DNA from: Gammaproteobacteria bacterium
Lineage (GTDB): Bacteria; Pseudomonadota; Gammaproteobacteria; Xanthomonadales; SZUA-36
Assembly: GCA_021772935.1 (NCBI GenBank)
Contig: JAJFLA010000056.1
Coordinates: 140,976-204,975 of the forward strand
DNA length: 64,000 bases
Direction of reading: 5' to 3'
In this document: in pieces, positions 1-10,800 of the stretch
Layout: each line of letters opens with the position of its first letter
Position numbering within the stretch: the first letter of the stretch is position 1
Position numbers and translations under genes: made by a program
Notes under the pieces: model-generated
What the model saw: the letters and a program-made list of their open reading frames with translations, nothing else
Told to the model about the DNA's origin: nothing
Databases searched by the model: none

Positions 1-33
1 CCGAGCTGAGATTTATTCGCAGCTTGATCAGCG

Positions 34-54
34 TGGCGCCTTATGCGCCATTTT
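34..54 (+). terminator. Short hairpin plus T-run just upstream of sucC
   Basis: A 6-bp perfect stem (TGGCGC/GCGCCA) with a 5-nt loop is followed by TTTT, ending a few bases before the sucC Shine-Dalgarno. It could end an upstream transcript or act as a leader hairpin. The short stem makes this a weak call. Confidence 0.3.
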
Positions 55-68
55 CTGAAGGAGTAAGC

Positions 69-1247
69 ATGAATTTCCATGAATATCAGGCGAAAGAACT
101 GTTCGCCAGTTACGGAATACCAGTCCCTGAAGGTAAAGTAGCACGAACACCTGAAGAGGCAGTCATTTCGGCACAGAGCCTTGGTGGCAATATGTGGGTT
201 GTCAAAGCACAAGTGCATGCGGGTGGTCGTGGTAAAGCGGGTGGTGTCAAACTGGTTCGAACACTCGATGAGGTACGTGCTGAGACCAATCATATGTTAA
301 ACATGAAAATAAGCACCTACCAGACAGGTGGCTTGTCACTGCCGGTGGATTCAGTCCTGATTGCTGAGGCGATTGATATTGAAAGCGAGCTTTATCTTTC
401 AGCACTGATCGATCGAGTCAACCGCTGTGTGACGTTTATGGGTTCAGCCGCAGGCGGCGTGGATATTGAGCAGGTAGCAGCGACTGAGCCGGAAAAAATC
501 GTCACGGTCAAGGTTGACAATACTGTTGGTTTTCAAGCATACCAAGGCCGTCAGATGGGTTTCGGTATGGGGCTTTCGGCCAAGCATGTTAAGCAAATGA
601 CTAAAATCATGTCGGCGCTTTATCGCTTATTTATAGATAAGGATCTCAGTCTGCTGGAAGTTAACCCGTTGATCATTGACGGTGATGACAACCTGGTGGC
701 ATTGGATGCGAAGATCAACATGGATGACAATGCCCTTTTCCGGCACCCGGCCCTGGCGGCGATGCGTGATGAAGCTCAAGAAGATCCAACCGAGGCAACC
801 GCGAGCCGTCATGGTTTGAACTACATCACTCTGGACGGTAACATCGCCTGCATGGTCAATGGTGCGGGTCTTGCAATGGCGACTATGGATGTGGTCAAGC
901 TTAATGGCGGTGAACCGGCGAATTTTCTTGATGTTGGTGGTGGTACCAACGCGGAGCGTGTTAAAGAAGCGTTCAAAATAATCCTTTCCGGCGAACATGT
1001 TGAAGCCATCCTGGTGAATATATTCGGAGGTATTGTCCGCTGTGACCTGATTGCCGAAGGCATTATTGCCGCGGTCGAGGAAGTTGGCGTGAATGTACCG
1101 GTGGTTGTCAGGCTGGAAGGCACGCTGGTGGATGAGGGCAGGCAGTTGCTGGCCGACAGCGGTCTTGCCATTATTTCTGCATCAGATTTGAATGACGCCG
1201 CAAAGAAAGCAGTTGCGGCAGCCAATAACAATGGAGTGGCCCAATGA
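69..1247 (+). CDS. sucC: Succinate-CoA ligase [ADP-forming] beta subunit
   Basis: The beta subunit of succinyl-CoA synthetase pairs with SucD to convert succinyl-CoA to succinate with nucleoside triphosphate formation in the TCA cycle. The 392-aa protein opens with the family signature [12 protein letters not shown] and shows an ATP-grasp domain with the glycine-rich [10 protein letters not shown] motif (about residues 50-60), followed by the C-terminal ligase domain ([19 protein letters not shown]). I chose the ATG at 69 because GAAGGAG lies 6-12 bases upstream; an in-frame start at 24 would add 15 residues with no family support. The stop overlaps the sucD start by 4 bases (ATGA), so the pair is translationally coupled. 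No sdh, suc or lpd genes are visible upstream because the window begins here. Confidence 0.97.
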   Translation: MNFHEYQAKELFASYGIPVPEGKVARTPEEAVISAQSLGGNMWVVKAQVHAGGRGKAGGVKLVRTLDEVRAETNHMLNMKISTYQTGGLSLPVDSVLIAEAIDIESELYLSALIDRVNRCVTFMGSAAGGVDIEQVAATEPEKIVTVKVDNTVGFQAYQGRQMGFGMGLSAKHVKQMTKIMSALYRLFIDKDLSLLEVNPLIIDGDDNLVALDAKINMDDNALFRHPALAAMRDEAQEDPTEATASRHGLNYITLDGNIACMVNGAGLAMATMDVVKLNGGEPANFLDVGGGTNAERVKEAFKIILSGEHVEAILVNIFGGIVRCDLIAEGIIAAVEEVGVNVPVVVRLEGTLVDEGRQLLADSGLAIISASDLNDAAKKAVAAANNNGVAQ

Positions 1248-2113
1248 GTGTTCTGGTTAACAAAGATACAAAAGTCATTTGCCAGGGGTTTACAGGCAAC
1301 CAGGGCACCTTCCACTCTGAACAGGCAATTGAATATGGTACCCGCCTGGTTGGTGGTGTTACGCCAGGAAAAGGCGGACAACAACACCTCGGCTTACCCG
1401 TATTTAACACTGTTGCTGACGCGGTTGACGAAACCGGTGCTGATGCTACTGTTATCTACGTACCACCACCTTTTGCCGCTGATGCCATTCTCGAAGCAGC
1501 TGATGCAGGTATAGAAGTGATTGTGGCCATCACTGAAGGAATTCCTGTACAGGATATGATTCGAGTCAAAGCGGTATTGGATAACAAACCGGATACGTGG
1601 CTTATCGGTCCGAACTGTCCGGGCATCATCACTCCAGGTGCCTGCAAGATTGGTATTATGCCTGGGCGTATTCACAGCCCCGGAAAAGTAGGGGTGGTTT
1701 CCCGCTCCGGCACATTGACTTATGAAGCCGTATACCAAACTACACAGGCTGGCTTGGGTCAAACCACTGTTATAGGAATTGGAGGTGATCCGATTCAGGG
1801 TATGAACTTTATTGATTGCCTGCGTATGTTCCAGGATGACGAACAAACCGAAGGCATTATCATGGTAGGTGAAATCGGTGGTTCTGCCGAGGAAGAAGCT
1901 GCCGAATTCATTACTGAATATGTAACCAAGCCAGTGGTGGCCTACATTGCTGGTGTAACGGCCCCCGCGGGCAAGCGCATGGGTCATGCTGGTGCCATTA
2001 TTGCAGGTGGCAAGGGTACGGCTGAGGCAAAATTTGAGGCACTGGAAGCGGCTGGGGTGACGACCGTTCGTTCACCGGCTGACCTTGGTAATGCGATACA
2101 GAAAGAACTTTAA
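1244..2113 (+). CDS. sucD: Succinate-CoA ligase alpha subunit
   Basis: This is the CoA-binding and phosphohistidine subunit of succinyl-CoA synthetase. The 289-aa protein has the N-terminal Rossmann CoA-binding motif ([15 protein letters not shown], with GGVTPGKGG after it) and the GHAGAII segment carrying the histidine that is phosphorylated during catalysis. Its length matches the usual 288-290 aa. It begins at the ATG overlapping the sucC stop. A hairpin with a T-rich tail follows the stop and probably ends the operon before nadE. Confidence 0.97.
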   Translation: MSVLVNKDTKVICQGFTGNQGTFHSEQAIEYGTRLVGGVTPGKGGQQHLGLPVFNTVADAVDETGADATVIYVPPPFAADAILEAADAGIEVIVAITEGIPVQDMIRVKAVLDNKPDTWLIGPNCPGIITPGACKIGIMPGRIHSPGKVGVVSRSGTLTYEAVYQTTQAGLGQTTVIGIGGDPIQGMNFIDCLRMFQDDEQTEGIIMVGEIGGSAEEEAAEFITEYVTKPVVAYIAGVTAPAGKRMGHAGAIIAGGKGTAEAKFEALEAAGVTTVRSPADLGNAIQKEL

Positions 2114-2127
2114 CGACCACTTTTTTG

Positions 2128-2166
2128 ACCTGTCTGTACCAACAGGCAGGTTGATTTCTGTTTTAT
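2128..2166 (+). terminator. Rho-independent terminator after sucCD
   Basis: A 10-bp stem (2128-2137 with 2142-2151; one G-T wobble) encloses the 4-nt loop ACCA and is followed by a T-rich tail ending at 2166, just before the nadE start. It sits 15 bases after the sucD stop. Confidence 0.65.
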
Positions 2167-2170
2167 TCTC

Positions 2171-3829
2171 ATGATTCAAATCGCCCTTGCACAACAAGAT
2201 TTCCCGGTGGGTGATATGACCGGTAACCTGGCTCGGGTGCTGCAAAGTATTTCGACAGCTGCCACCAGGGGTGCTGATCTGATCCTGTTTCCTGAAATGG
2301 CTATGAGTGGTTATCCGCCCGAAGATTTGTTGTTGCGTCCCGGATTTATGCACAGCTGTCATGATGTGATGGGGCAGTTGATCAGCAGTGTTCAAGGTAT
2401 AGATGTTGTCATCGGGCATCCATGGGCAGTGGGTTCTGAAAGATTTAATGCGGTCAGTTGGATACGAGACGGTGTGGTACTTGGGCGTTATTTCAAGCAG
2501 ATTTTACCCAACTATGCCGTTTTTGATGAGCGACGCTACTTTTCAGCCGGCACGCAACCGCTGGTGGTAAAAATTAAAGGTAGTAGCGTGGGTGTCATTA
2601 TTTGTGAGGATGCCTGGGTGCCAGGTCCGGCTTCAATGGCAAAAACGGCGGGTGCTGAATTACTGTTGGTACCGAATGCCTCGCCTTTTCGTGACAACAA
2701 ACTGGCAGCACGTACGGATATACTTCACGATCGGGGACAGGATTGTGGCTTACCTATTGTTTACAGCAACATGGTTGGCGGTCAGGATGAACTGGTTTTT
2801 GACGGACGCTCAATGTTGATGAATTCCAACGGTGGCTTCAGCATTTGTCCCAATCCGTGTGAAGAGAGTTTGCAGATAGCTTGTTTTACACCTGAATCGG
2901 GTCACCTGTTTTTTAAAGGTAACGAAGGCAATTCGAACCTCGGTGCCAATACCATCTGTCAGGATGAAGACATCACCGCATGTATTTACACGGTGTTGGT
3001 GCGTGGCTTGAAAGATTATATTGTTAAAAACGGCTTTACAGACGTTGTGATTGGTTTGTCCGGTGGTATCGACTCCGCATTGACACTGACACTGGCAGTG
3101 GATGCATTGGGTGCGGAGCACGTACACACCGTCATGATGCCATCCCGGCACACCACCAACCTGAGTCTGGAACTGGCTTGCCAACAAGCGCAGATACTGG
3201 CCGTTGACCACCGTGAGATATCGATAGAACTGGCTTTTGAAGCCCTGCTGGATACGCTGGAGCTGTCATTTGAGGGTTGTCATGCAGATGTTACTGAAGA
3301 AAACCTGCAAGCCAGGGTGCGTGGCAATTTATTGATGGCTTTGTCTAACAAGTTCGGCTGGATGGTACTGGCCACAGGCAACAAGAGTGAACTGGCCGTG
3401 GGTTACAGCACTATTTATGGCGATATGTGTGGTGGGTTTTCTCCCATTAAAGATTGTCTTAAAACGCGGGTTTACGAATTGAGTGTCTATAGAAATACAA
3501 TTTCACCTGCAATCCCACAAGCTGTCATAGAGCGCCCACCTTCTGCCGAACTGGCGCCTGGACAACTTGATCAGGACAGCTTGCCGGAATATGAATTACT
3601 GGACCAGATTCTGTATCACTATATTGAGCAGGACTGCTCGATTGCTGATATTGTCAGTAATGGTTTTGATGAAGTGACAGTGCGCCGAGTGGCGGCCATG
3701 GTTATCAGGAATGAATACAAACGACGCCAGGCTGCGCCTGGGGTGCGCATTACATCAAAGGCATTTGGTCGGGACAGGCGTTACCCGATTACTTCGGGTT
3801 GGCACGAAGAAAGTCTCAAAAAATCCTGA
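2171..3829 (+). CDS. nadE: Glutamine-dependent NAD+ synthetase
   Basis: It catalyses the last step of NAD synthesis, amidating deamido-NAD with ammonia released from glutamine. The 552-aa protein is the two-domain form. The N-terminal nitrilase-type glutaminase domain (about 1-260) shows the Glu in FPEMAMSGYPPED, a Lys in FKQILPNYAVFDE and the nucleophile Cys in IICEDAW. The C-terminal synthetase domain (about 275-545) has the PP-loop SGGIDSALT and the LATGNKSE and GDMCGGFSPIKD motifs. It follows sucCD on the same strand after a probable terminator, so it likely has its own promoter or depends on read-through. The start is the first ATG, with no strong Shine-Dalgarno visible. Confidence 0.95.
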   Translation: MIQIALAQQDFPVGDMTGNLARVLQSISTAATRGADLILFPEMAMSGYPPEDLLLRPGFMHSCHDVMGQLISSVQGIDVVIGHPWAVGSERFNAVSWIRDGVVLGRYFKQILPNYAVFDERRYFSAGTQPLVVKIKGSSVGVIICEDAWVPGPASMAKTAGAELLLVPNASPFRDNKLAARTDILHDRGQDCGLPIVYSNMVGGQDELVFDGRSMLMNSNGGFSICPNPCEESLQIACFTPESGHLFFKGNEGNSNLGANTICQDEDITACIYTVLVRGLKDYIVKNGFTDVVIGLSGGIDSALTLTLAVDALGAEHVHTVMMPSRHTTNLSLELACQQAQILAVDHREISIELAFEALLDTLELSFEGCHADVTEENLQARVRGNLLMALSNKFGWMVLATGNKSELAVGYSTIYGDMCGGFSPIKDCLKTRVYELSVYRNTISPAIPQAVIERPPSAELAPGQLDQDSLPEYELLDQILYHYIEQDCSIADIVSNGFDEVTVRRVAAMVIRNEYKRRQAAPGVRITSKAFGRDRRYPITSGWHEESLKKS

Positions 3830-3847
3830 GCTATACACCAAAAAATC

Positions 3848-3982
3848 GGGGGTCAGATTCAAATGCACTTCGCCCAACTGGGGTCAGACTCAAATGCACT
3901 TAACCCCCTTCTATTTATGACTTAGTATTTGTTGCATTTAAATCTGACCCCCGATTCATGTGATGTATTTGAATCTGACCCC
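3848..3982. repeat. Four-copy inverted palindromic repeat cluster (GGGGTCAG family)
   Basis: Two direct copies of GGGGTCAGATTCAAATGCA (starting at 3849 and 3880, the second with one change) face two inverted copies (3933-3951 and about 3965-3982) across an AT-rich spacer. The layout resembles REP/BIME elements mobilised in trans by Y1 (RAYT/IS200-like) transposases, but none is encoded here. The cluster fills the gap between convergent nadE and bamD and could fold into hairpins that stop transcription from both sides. A related pair is at 54439-54509. Confidence 0.8.
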
Positions 3983-4009
3983 GGTTCATCTTCAAGCTGT
4001 GGTCGTCAG

Positions 4010-4846
4010 TTAGTTCTTGCCAAATGGCCACAATTTGCGGAAGAACCCACTTTTAGACTCACCCGTCACATAAGGATGGTTGGGGTAATTCAAAACCAGG
4101 ACTTTCATAGTGTCTTCTGCCAACTCCGGCAGCCCCATTTCAGTGTAACTGATATGTAGAATTTCGAGCGCATTGCCCATTTCAGGCGAGCCAGGAAAGG
4201 TTTCAATCGCGTAGCGGGCCCTGTTGGCTGCTGCCACATAGGCTTTTCGGCGCAGATAATAACGTGCAACGTCCAGCTCATAAAAAGACAAGTTGTTGCG
4301 CAGGAATACCATGCGTTGTCTTGCATCCGGCCCGTAGCGACTGTCCGGGAAACGTCTGATCAACTGGTTAAAATCCCGCAACGATTCTCTGGCCACTGTC
4401 TGATCGCGATCACGTACCCGCGATGGCATCATGCGTTCCATGAAACCCACACGCTGCTCATAATTAGTCAAGCCACGAATGTAAAAGGCATAGTCTACGT
4501 TTGGGTGACTGGGATAAGTCCTGATAAAACGATCTGCCGTTGATAATGCAGCTTCCGGGCTGCCACCTTTGTGATAGGAATAGGCGAGTTCCAATTGAGC
4601 TTGTTCTGTAAACCGTCCGAACGGATAGCGTGTAGACAATTCCTGGTAAGCCTGGATGGCCCGCCCCCAGTTTTGGGAATTCATATAACGCTTAGCCGAC
4701 TCATACATTTCTGCGGCGGGCTTACCGTCATCAATTTTTTTATCTTTTTTACAACCCGAAACCGTGATTAACATCAGCGCAATCATCACGCTGATTAACA
4801 GTTGGGAATTGATTATGAACTTCAAACGAGGCGAAGTTGAAAACAT
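4010..4846 (-). CDS. bamD: Outer membrane protein assembly factor BamD (lipoprotein)
   Basis: BamD is the essential lipoprotein of the BAM complex that inserts beta-barrel proteins into the outer membrane. The 278-aa protein begins with a lipoprotein signal peptide ending in LITVSGC; the Cys would be lipidated. TPR-type helices follow, with the family segments NWGRAIQAYQELSTRYPFG, RTYPSHPNVDYAFYIRGLTNY and RRFPDSRYGPDARQRM. I chose the ATG at 4846 because it gives a normal signal peptide with R and K before the hydrophobic stretch. An in-frame start at 4906 would add 20 residues before the signal and has no ribosome site. It is divergent from rluD, the arrangement common in Gammaproteobacteria. 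Confidence 0.94.
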   Translation of the reverse strand: MFSTSPRLKFIINSQLLISVMIALMLITVSGCKKDKKIDDGKPAAEMYESAKRYMNSQNWGRAIQAYQELSTRYPFGRFTEQAQLELAYSYHKGGSPEAALSTADRFIRTYPSHPNVDYAFYIRGLTNYEQRVGFMERMMPSRVRDRDQTVARESLRDFNQLIRRFPDSRYGPDARQRMVFLRNNLSFYELDVARYYLRRKAYVAAANRARYAIETFPGSPEMGNALEILHISYTEMGLPELAEDTMKVLVLNYPNHPYVTGESKSGFFRKLWPFGKN

Positions 4847-4956
4847 GATTTGGCCTGACAAAATACAGAAGGCGGAATGATAGCGAAAAAGACTGACTAA
4901 AACCATAGAATAGAGCCGTGCAATAATGCTTGGAAGTAGTCGCCGGATAAAAAATA

Positions 4957-5913
4957 ATGCCCAGTAAAATCAGTCTAAGTCAACAAGTTGCTGAAAATTT
5001 AACCGGTTTACGGCTGGATCAGGTCGCCGTCGAATTGTTTCCGGGTTACTCCCGTGGTCGTTTGCAGCGGTGGATAAAACAGGGTGAACTGACCGTTGAT
5101 GGTAAATGTGTCAAGCCCAGCAGCCGTGTTGTGGGTGGTGAAAAACTCCGTATTGAAGCACAGATGATTTTTGAAGGTGAAGTTGAGCCGCAGGACATAC
5201 CACTGGATATCCTTTTCTCAGACGATCATTTGCTGGTGCTGAATAAACCTGCTGGTTTGGTGGTCCATCCCGCTGCTGGGAACTGGGATGGCACATTGCA
5301 GAATGCCCTGTTGAATTATGACTCGGAACTGGACACCCTGCCGCGTTCGGGTATCGTTCATCGACTGGATAAAGATACCAGTGGGGTGATGGTGGTAGCG
5401 CGCAGCCTTAAAGCACACGCCAGTCTGGTCAAGCAGTTGCAAACACGCAGTATGAGCCGTATATACGAGGCGGTTGTAAAAGGTGAGATTCCACCGGCCG
5501 GTACCATTAGTGCGGCCATCGACCGTAATCCTCGTGATCGTAAAAAGATGGCTGTCATTAAAAGTGGTAGAGCGGCAATCAGCCATTACAAGCTAATGCA
5601 GCATTTGCCTGGTACCAGTCATGTCGAGGTCGCGCTGGAATCGGGGAGAACACACCAGATACGTGTTCATATGACACATATTGCTTATCCCATCGTCGGA
5701 GATATGATCTATGGTCGAGGACCTATCAAACAAAAAGGTTTGCCTGCATCAGCTATTAAAGTCATCAATGGATTTCCGCGCCAGGCACTGCACGCACGTA
5801 AATTAAGGCTGATTCATCCTGAAAGTGGAGACGAATGTGAATATAGTGCACCGCTGGCAGATGACATCAGTGGATTGATTGAGACACTTAAACAGGCGCT
5901 GGCTGATGCCTGA
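4957..5913 (+). CDS. rluD: 23S rRNA pseudouridine(1911/1915/1917) synthase
   Basis: RluD isomerises three uridines in helix 69 of 23S rRNA. The 318-aa protein has an N-terminal S4-like RNA-binding domain (about 20-80: LRLDQVAVELFPGYSRGRLQRW) and a catalytic domain with the motif-II sequence HRLDKDTSG, whose Asp is the nucleophile, then GRTHQIRVHM near the C-terminus. The length matches the roughly 325 aa of the family. The bamD-rluD-pgeF neighbourhood favours RluD over the paralogue RluC. The stop overlaps the pgeF start by 8 bases. Confidence 0.94.
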   Translation: MPSKISLSQQVAENLTGLRLDQVAVELFPGYSRGRLQRWIKQGELTVDGKCVKPSSRVVGGEKLRIEAQMIFEGEVEPQDIPLDILFSDDHLLVLNKPAGLVVHPAAGNWDGTLQNALLNYDSELDTLPRSGIVHRLDKDTSGVMVVARSLKAHASLVKQLQTRSMSRIYEAVVKGEIPPAGTISAAIDRNPRDRKKMAVIKSGRAAISHYKLMQHLPGTSHVEVALESGRTHQIRVHMTHIAYPIVGDMIYGRGPIKQKGLPASAIKVINGFPRQALHARKLRLIHPESGDECEYSAPLADDISGLIETLKQALADA

Positions 5914-6664
5914 TCTGCCCAGGTTTGACGTGTCTGAAATCGGTATGGTTCAGCCGGACTGGCCAGCGCCAGGCAATGTCCAGGCTTTTACAACTACCCG
6001 CAAGGGTGGTTTTAGCCGGAAACAGTGGAGCAGCCTGAATCTGGGTGATCGTTGTGGTGATGATCCGAGTGACGTTAAACAAAATCGTGAATTGCTACGA
6101 AGCTTACTACCTTGTGACCCGCATTGGTTAAAACAGGTGCATGGCAAAAGAGTGGTTGCGTGGGCTGATGGTCTCAACTTTGAACCCGAGGCCGATGCAA
6201 TGGAGAGCAAAAACGTCAGACAGGTGTGTGCAGTGTTAACTGCGGACTGTCTGCCTGTTCTATTTTGTAACAAGGATGGAACAAAAGTGGCTGCTTCCCA
6301 TGCGGGATGGCGTGGTCTTGCCGCCGGTGTTCTTGAAGCCACGGTTCTGGCGATGGAAAACGATCCGGCTGAGTTGATGGCCTGGCTGGGACCTGCTATT
6401 GGCCCACAGGTGTTTGAAGTGGGTAATGATGTTTATGACTCATTTGTAAATGTGAATGATCATAACTCGAAGGCTTTCAAACCTGATGGTGACCGGTGGC
6501 TCGCCGATCTGTATCTACTTGCCAGGCAGGCGCTTTCCAGGGTTGGTGTAAAACAGGTTTCGGGCGGACAGTATTGCACTTATTCAGACCCCGATAAGTT
6601 CTTTTCTTACCGGCGCGATGGTGTCGTGGGTAGGATGGCGAGTGTGATCTGGTTGGCAGATTAA
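5906..6664 (+). CDS. pgeF: Purine nucleoside phosphorylase / peptidoglycan editing factor PgeF (YfiH family)
   Basis: This is a YfiH/LACC1-family protein. Members act on purine nucleosides, and in Escherichia coli PgeF guards peptidoglycan composition. The 252-aa sequence shows the conserved QVHGKRV (His), LTADCLPVLF (Cys) and SHAGWRGLAAG (His) motifs that form the metal site, plus GPAIGPQVFEVG. The start at 5906 lies inside the rluD end (8-base overlap), giving translational coupling; an in-frame ATG at 5879 would add nine residues of unconvincing sequence. A weak hairpin follows the stop. Confidence 0.9.
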   Translation: MPDLPRFDVSEIGMVQPDWPAPGNVQAFTTTRKGGFSRKQWSSLNLGDRCGDDPSDVKQNRELLRSLLPCDPHWLKQVHGKRVVAWADGLNFEPEADAMESKNVRQVCAVLTADCLPVLFCNKDGTKVAASHAGWRGLAAGVLEATVLAMENDPAELMAWLGPAIGPQVFEVGNDVYDSFVNVNDHNSKAFKPDGDRWLADLYLLARQALSRVGVKQVSGGQYCTYSDPDKFFSYRRDGVVGRMASVIWLAD

Positions 6665-6675
6665 AGCACTAGACA

Positions 6676-6706
6676 ATGGGTTCTACTCATAGCAGGCGGA
6701 GCCCAT
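6676..6706. terminator. Possible hairpin between convergent pgeF and threonine aldolase
   Basis: A 9-bp stem with two G-T wobbles (6676-6684 with 6698-6706) sits between two convergent stops. There is no convincing T-run on either strand, so a terminator role is uncertain. Confidence 0.25.
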
Positions 6707-6710
6707 GTGA

Positions 6711-7748
6711 CTATGGCATTCCCTCAAATGAATCAATCAAAAAAGAGGTTTCCCGATCAGTGGTTGAATGCCCAAAAACAAAGCGGGCCAGATCATCCCT
6801 TCCAGGCCATAGCAGAAACTGGATGTGCTGCGATTTGAGGTGATCAAAACCTTCCTTTGTCCACTTTACAAATACCTCATTAGCTTCAACAGGAAACTCC
6901 AGATTAGCCCTGCCATGATTATCTACTGCTGCACCAAACTTCGCAGCCTGCCGGTTAGCATGCCCCGCCATTTTCAACCAGCGGTCATTTTCGATATATG
7001 CCAGCAATTGAGCCGAGACATATCTCATCTTGCTCAACAGGTGACCGGAGCGCTTACGCAGGCGTTCTGCGGTTTCGCGCCATTGTGATTGCTTGAAGAT
7101 GACCAGCGCTTCAGCGGCCATGCAGCCATTCTTGCTGGCACCGAAAGAGAGCATGTCAATGCCTGCTTCGCAGCTGACTTCGGCTGGATGACAGCCGAGA
7201 CTGGCTATCGCATTGCCAAACCGGGCGCCATCCATATGCGTTTTCATTCCCATGGCATGAGCAGCATCACACAGGGTACTGACCTCATCAATTGAATAAA
7301 CGGTTCCACCTTCAGTCGCCTGAGTCAGGCTTAGCGCGGATGGTTTATAACTATGCACACCATGTCCCTCAGAGGCGTAAACGGATTGTTCCAAGGTAGC
7401 GAGATCCAGCTTTCCCTGCTCGCCATCGACCGCAACCAACCTCAAGCCATTGCCAAAAAATTCTGGTGCACCACACTCATCATTCAGGATATGTGCACCA
7501 CTGTGGCAGTAAACACTACCCCATGGGGGGGTGATGGTGGCGAGTGCGATGGAATTGGCGACCGTGCCTGTCGAGACAGGTAGCACCATCGCTTCGGTTC
7601 GAAAAAGCTCAGAAAAAGCCTGATCCAGTCTGGTCGACCAATCGTCCTCTGCGTAAGCCCACGCGGAGCCATGGTTGGCCTCGAGTATTGCATCCAAGAT
7701 GGCTGTTGCCACCGGGGTTTCGTTGTCGCTGCGGAAATTGGCAGTCAT
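6711..7748 (-). CDS. ltaE: Low-specificity L-threonine aldolase (PLP-dependent)
   Basis: It cleaves L-threonine or allo-threonine to glycine and acetaldehyde. The 345-aa protein belongs to the beta-eliminating lyase/threonine aldolase fold-type I family: RSDNETPVA at the N-terminus, the conserved HMDGARFGNA segment, and SFGASKNGCMAAEA, whose Lys should bind PLP. The length is typical (about 335-350 aa). It converges with pgeF and is divergent from hrpA across an 89-bp gap. I use the symbol for family membership; substrate preference cannot be read from the sequence. Confidence 0.85.
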   Translation of the reverse strand: MTANFRSDNETPVATAILDAILEANHGSAWAYAEDDWSTRLDQAFSELFRTEAMVLPVSTGTVANSIALATITPPWGSVYCHSGAHILNDECGAPEFFGNGLRLVAVDGEQGKLDLATLEQSVYASEGHGVHSYKPSALSLTQATEGGTVYSIDEVSTLCDAAHAMGMKTHMDGARFGNAIASLGCHPAEVSCEAGIDMLSFGASKNGCMAAEALVIFKQSQWRETAERLRKRSGHLLSKMRYVSAQLLAYIENDRWLKMAGHANRQAAKFGAAVDNHGRANLEFPVEANEVFVKWTKEGFDHLKSQHIQFLLWPGRDDLARFVFGHSTTDRETSFLIDSFEGMP

Positions 7749-7837
7749 ATGGATTCCGGGAAAAGTTTTATTGAGGTCTGGATTATAAGCAGGCTCCTAG
7801 TGGTAGACAATATCAAGCGCTGGGATAATATACCGCC

Positions 7838-10800
7838 ATGGGAAACGATACAAAGCCGTCTAAAGTACTTGATCAGGTCGCAGGCATGCTTGGTGACATC
7901 ATGCAGTCTGATGCTGCCTGGTGCAGGCAGCGTGTTAAGGCGGCCAGGGGGCGTTTGAAAGCAGGCAGGCCAATCGACGCAATTGTGAAGTCATTAATCG
8001 ACCATTGCACCCAGTCAGCTCAACAATGCCAAGCCCGGCAACAAAGACTGCCAGAGCCGGTTTATGATCCGGTTCTGCCAATTGTTGAATGGCGTGAAGA
8101 AATAATCTCGGCAATAAAAAAGCACCAAGTCGTAGTTATTTCAGGTGAAACCGGCTCCGGTAAAACAACTCAGATACCCAAGATGTGCATGCAGGCTGGC
8201 CGTGGTATACGCGGCTTGATTGGCTGTACACAACCCCGTCGAATCGCAGCACAGGCGATGGCAGACCGAGTGGCAGAAGAGTTGGGCTCGCCGATGGGTG
8301 ATGTGGTGGGCTACCAGGTCCGCTTTCGTGAAAAACTAAGAAAAGACAGCATCATCAAGTTTATGACTGATGGTATCTTGCTGGCCGAGACCACCCATGA
8401 TCGAGACCTGAATGTCTACGATACGATCATCATAGATGAAGCCCATGAGCGCAGTCTTAATATTGATTTTTTGCTTGGATATCTGAAGCAATTGCTGAGT
8501 CGGCGCCCTGATCTGCGTATCATCATTACTTCGGCCACCATTGACACGGAAAAATTTGCAAGTCATTTCAACGATGCGCCGGTGATTGAGGTTTCGGGTC
8601 GTAGTTATCCGGTGGATATTGAATACCACCCACTGGATGAGGATGAAGCAGCCACTCAGATTGCGGATCAACCAGCAAGCCGCGACCTTTATGCAAGTAT
8701 CGCCCGGGCTGTGCATCGATTAAACCGTATCGACGCTCACGCTGATATGCTGGTATTTTTCTCTGGTGAGCGTGAAATTCAGGAAGCTGGAGAATTCCTG
8801 CAAAGACAAAATTTTCGTCATACTGAAATTTTGCCCTTGTATGCAAGGCTTCCAGTTGCGGAGCAGCGCCGGGTTTTTCATCCGGGCGTCGCACGCCGTA
8901 TCATTTTGAGTACCAATGTGGCTGAAACTTCCCTGACTGTGCCGCGGATTCGGTTTGTGATTGACACCGGTTTTGCGCGTATCAGCAGGTACTCGCATCG
9001 AAGTCGGGTCCAACGCTTACCGATTGAGGCGATTTCACAAGCCTCTGCAAATCAGCGTAAAGGCCGTTGCGGTCGTCTGGGCCCTGGCACCTGTATCCGC
9101 TTGTATAGCGAGGCTGATTTTGATCTACGACCAGAATTTACCGAACCGGAGATTCTACGTACATCACTTGCTTCAGTTATTTTGCGTATGTTGACAACCG
9201 ATCTCGGGACGGTTGAAGAGTTTCCATTTCTGGACCCACCAGCGCCAAGAATGATTAACGATGCCTATCATTTATTGTTCGAGCTCGGTGCAATAAGTGC
9301 TGCTCGTCAACCGGTGAAACTGGGTCGGCAACTTGCACGCTGGCCACTGGATGTGCGCTTGGCGCGAATGCTAATTGAAGGCTCAAAAAAGTCCTGTTTG
9401 TATGAACTGATTGTATTGGCCTCTGCCCAAAGCATCCAGGATCCGCGAGAGCGACCGCTGGATGCCAGTGCTGCCGCAGATGAAGCCCATGGCAGGTTTG
9501 AGGATGATAATTCCGACTTCATGACATTCTTGAAGCTGTGGCAATACCTGAAACAACAGCGTAAGGAAAAATCTTCCAGCCAGTTTCGCAAACTATGCAA
9601 GCGTGAGTTTCTGAACTGGACGCGGGTGAATGAATGGTTTGATCTCTATCGCCAATTGTCTGAACAGGCACTTGAAGAAAAATTGTCGTTCAGTAAAGAA
9701 CCTGCGACCGATGGGCATATTCACCAGGCTTTACTGGCTGGCTTATTAAGCCACGTTGGCCACAGGCATCCAGAAGATAGCAGTTATATGGGGCCGCGAT
9801 CGAGGACGTTTCATGTTTTTCCGGGGTCCGGCTTATTCGCCAAACGACCGCAATGGCTAATGGCCGCAGAGATAGTGGAAACCAGTAAAACCTATGCTCG
9901 CATCAACGCTGTCATAAAGCCGGAGTGGATAGAAGCCGCTGCTGCACACCTGTTAAAGCACCACTATTTCGACCCCCACTGGTCGCGTAAGCAAGGTCGG
10001 GTGCTGGCTTGGGAGCAAGTGGCTTTATTCGGTCTGGTGATTGTTGAAAAACGGCGGGTAAATTACAGTAAATACAATCCATTAGAAGCACGCAAGATAT
10101 TTATAACCGGTGCATTGGTACGCGGAGAACTGGATACACGAGCTGGGTTTTTAAAAAACAACCAACAGGTCCGTGAAGACATTGAGGAGATGGAACATAA
10201 ACGCAGAAAGCATGATGTGATGGCTGATGAATCATCCCTGTTCGAATTCTTTGACGCACGTATTCCTGATAGTGTTTTTGACAGTATCAGCTTTGAAAAA
10301 TGGTTAAAGGAACTGGGCCCCTCAGGTCGGCAACAATTATACATCGGCCACGATGTACTCATGCATGAACAAGCGGGTGATGCACCGGGTGACCTGTATC
10401 CAGATGCATTGGTAATTGGTGTGGGAAATCTACCCTTGAATTATCAGTTCATGCCGGGTGATGCAGCGGATGGTGTAACCCTGGTTGTGCCACTGGAACG
10501 GCTCAATACATTGGCAAAGGGACAGTTGCAGTGGTTGGTGCCAGGTCTGCTGCGGGACAAGATAATTGCACTGATTAAGAACTTACCGAAGCCGCAACGC
10601 AGAATGCTCACGCCGGTGCCCCAGTTTGCGGATGCTGCGCTGGAACGTGTGCGTGATCGGTACCCGAGTCCCTTGTTGCCTGCACTGGTTGGTGCACTGA
10701 AGGACATGACGGGTATCGAGATCGATTTGAGCCTGTTTGATGAAAGTCTTTTGCCGGACTACCTGCGTTTTCGGATAGAAGTGATCGATGCAAATGAAAA

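Noticed and set aside
821..1410. Long antisense open frames opposite sucC and sucD
   Set aside because: They are shadows of well-recognised genes and encode no known domain.
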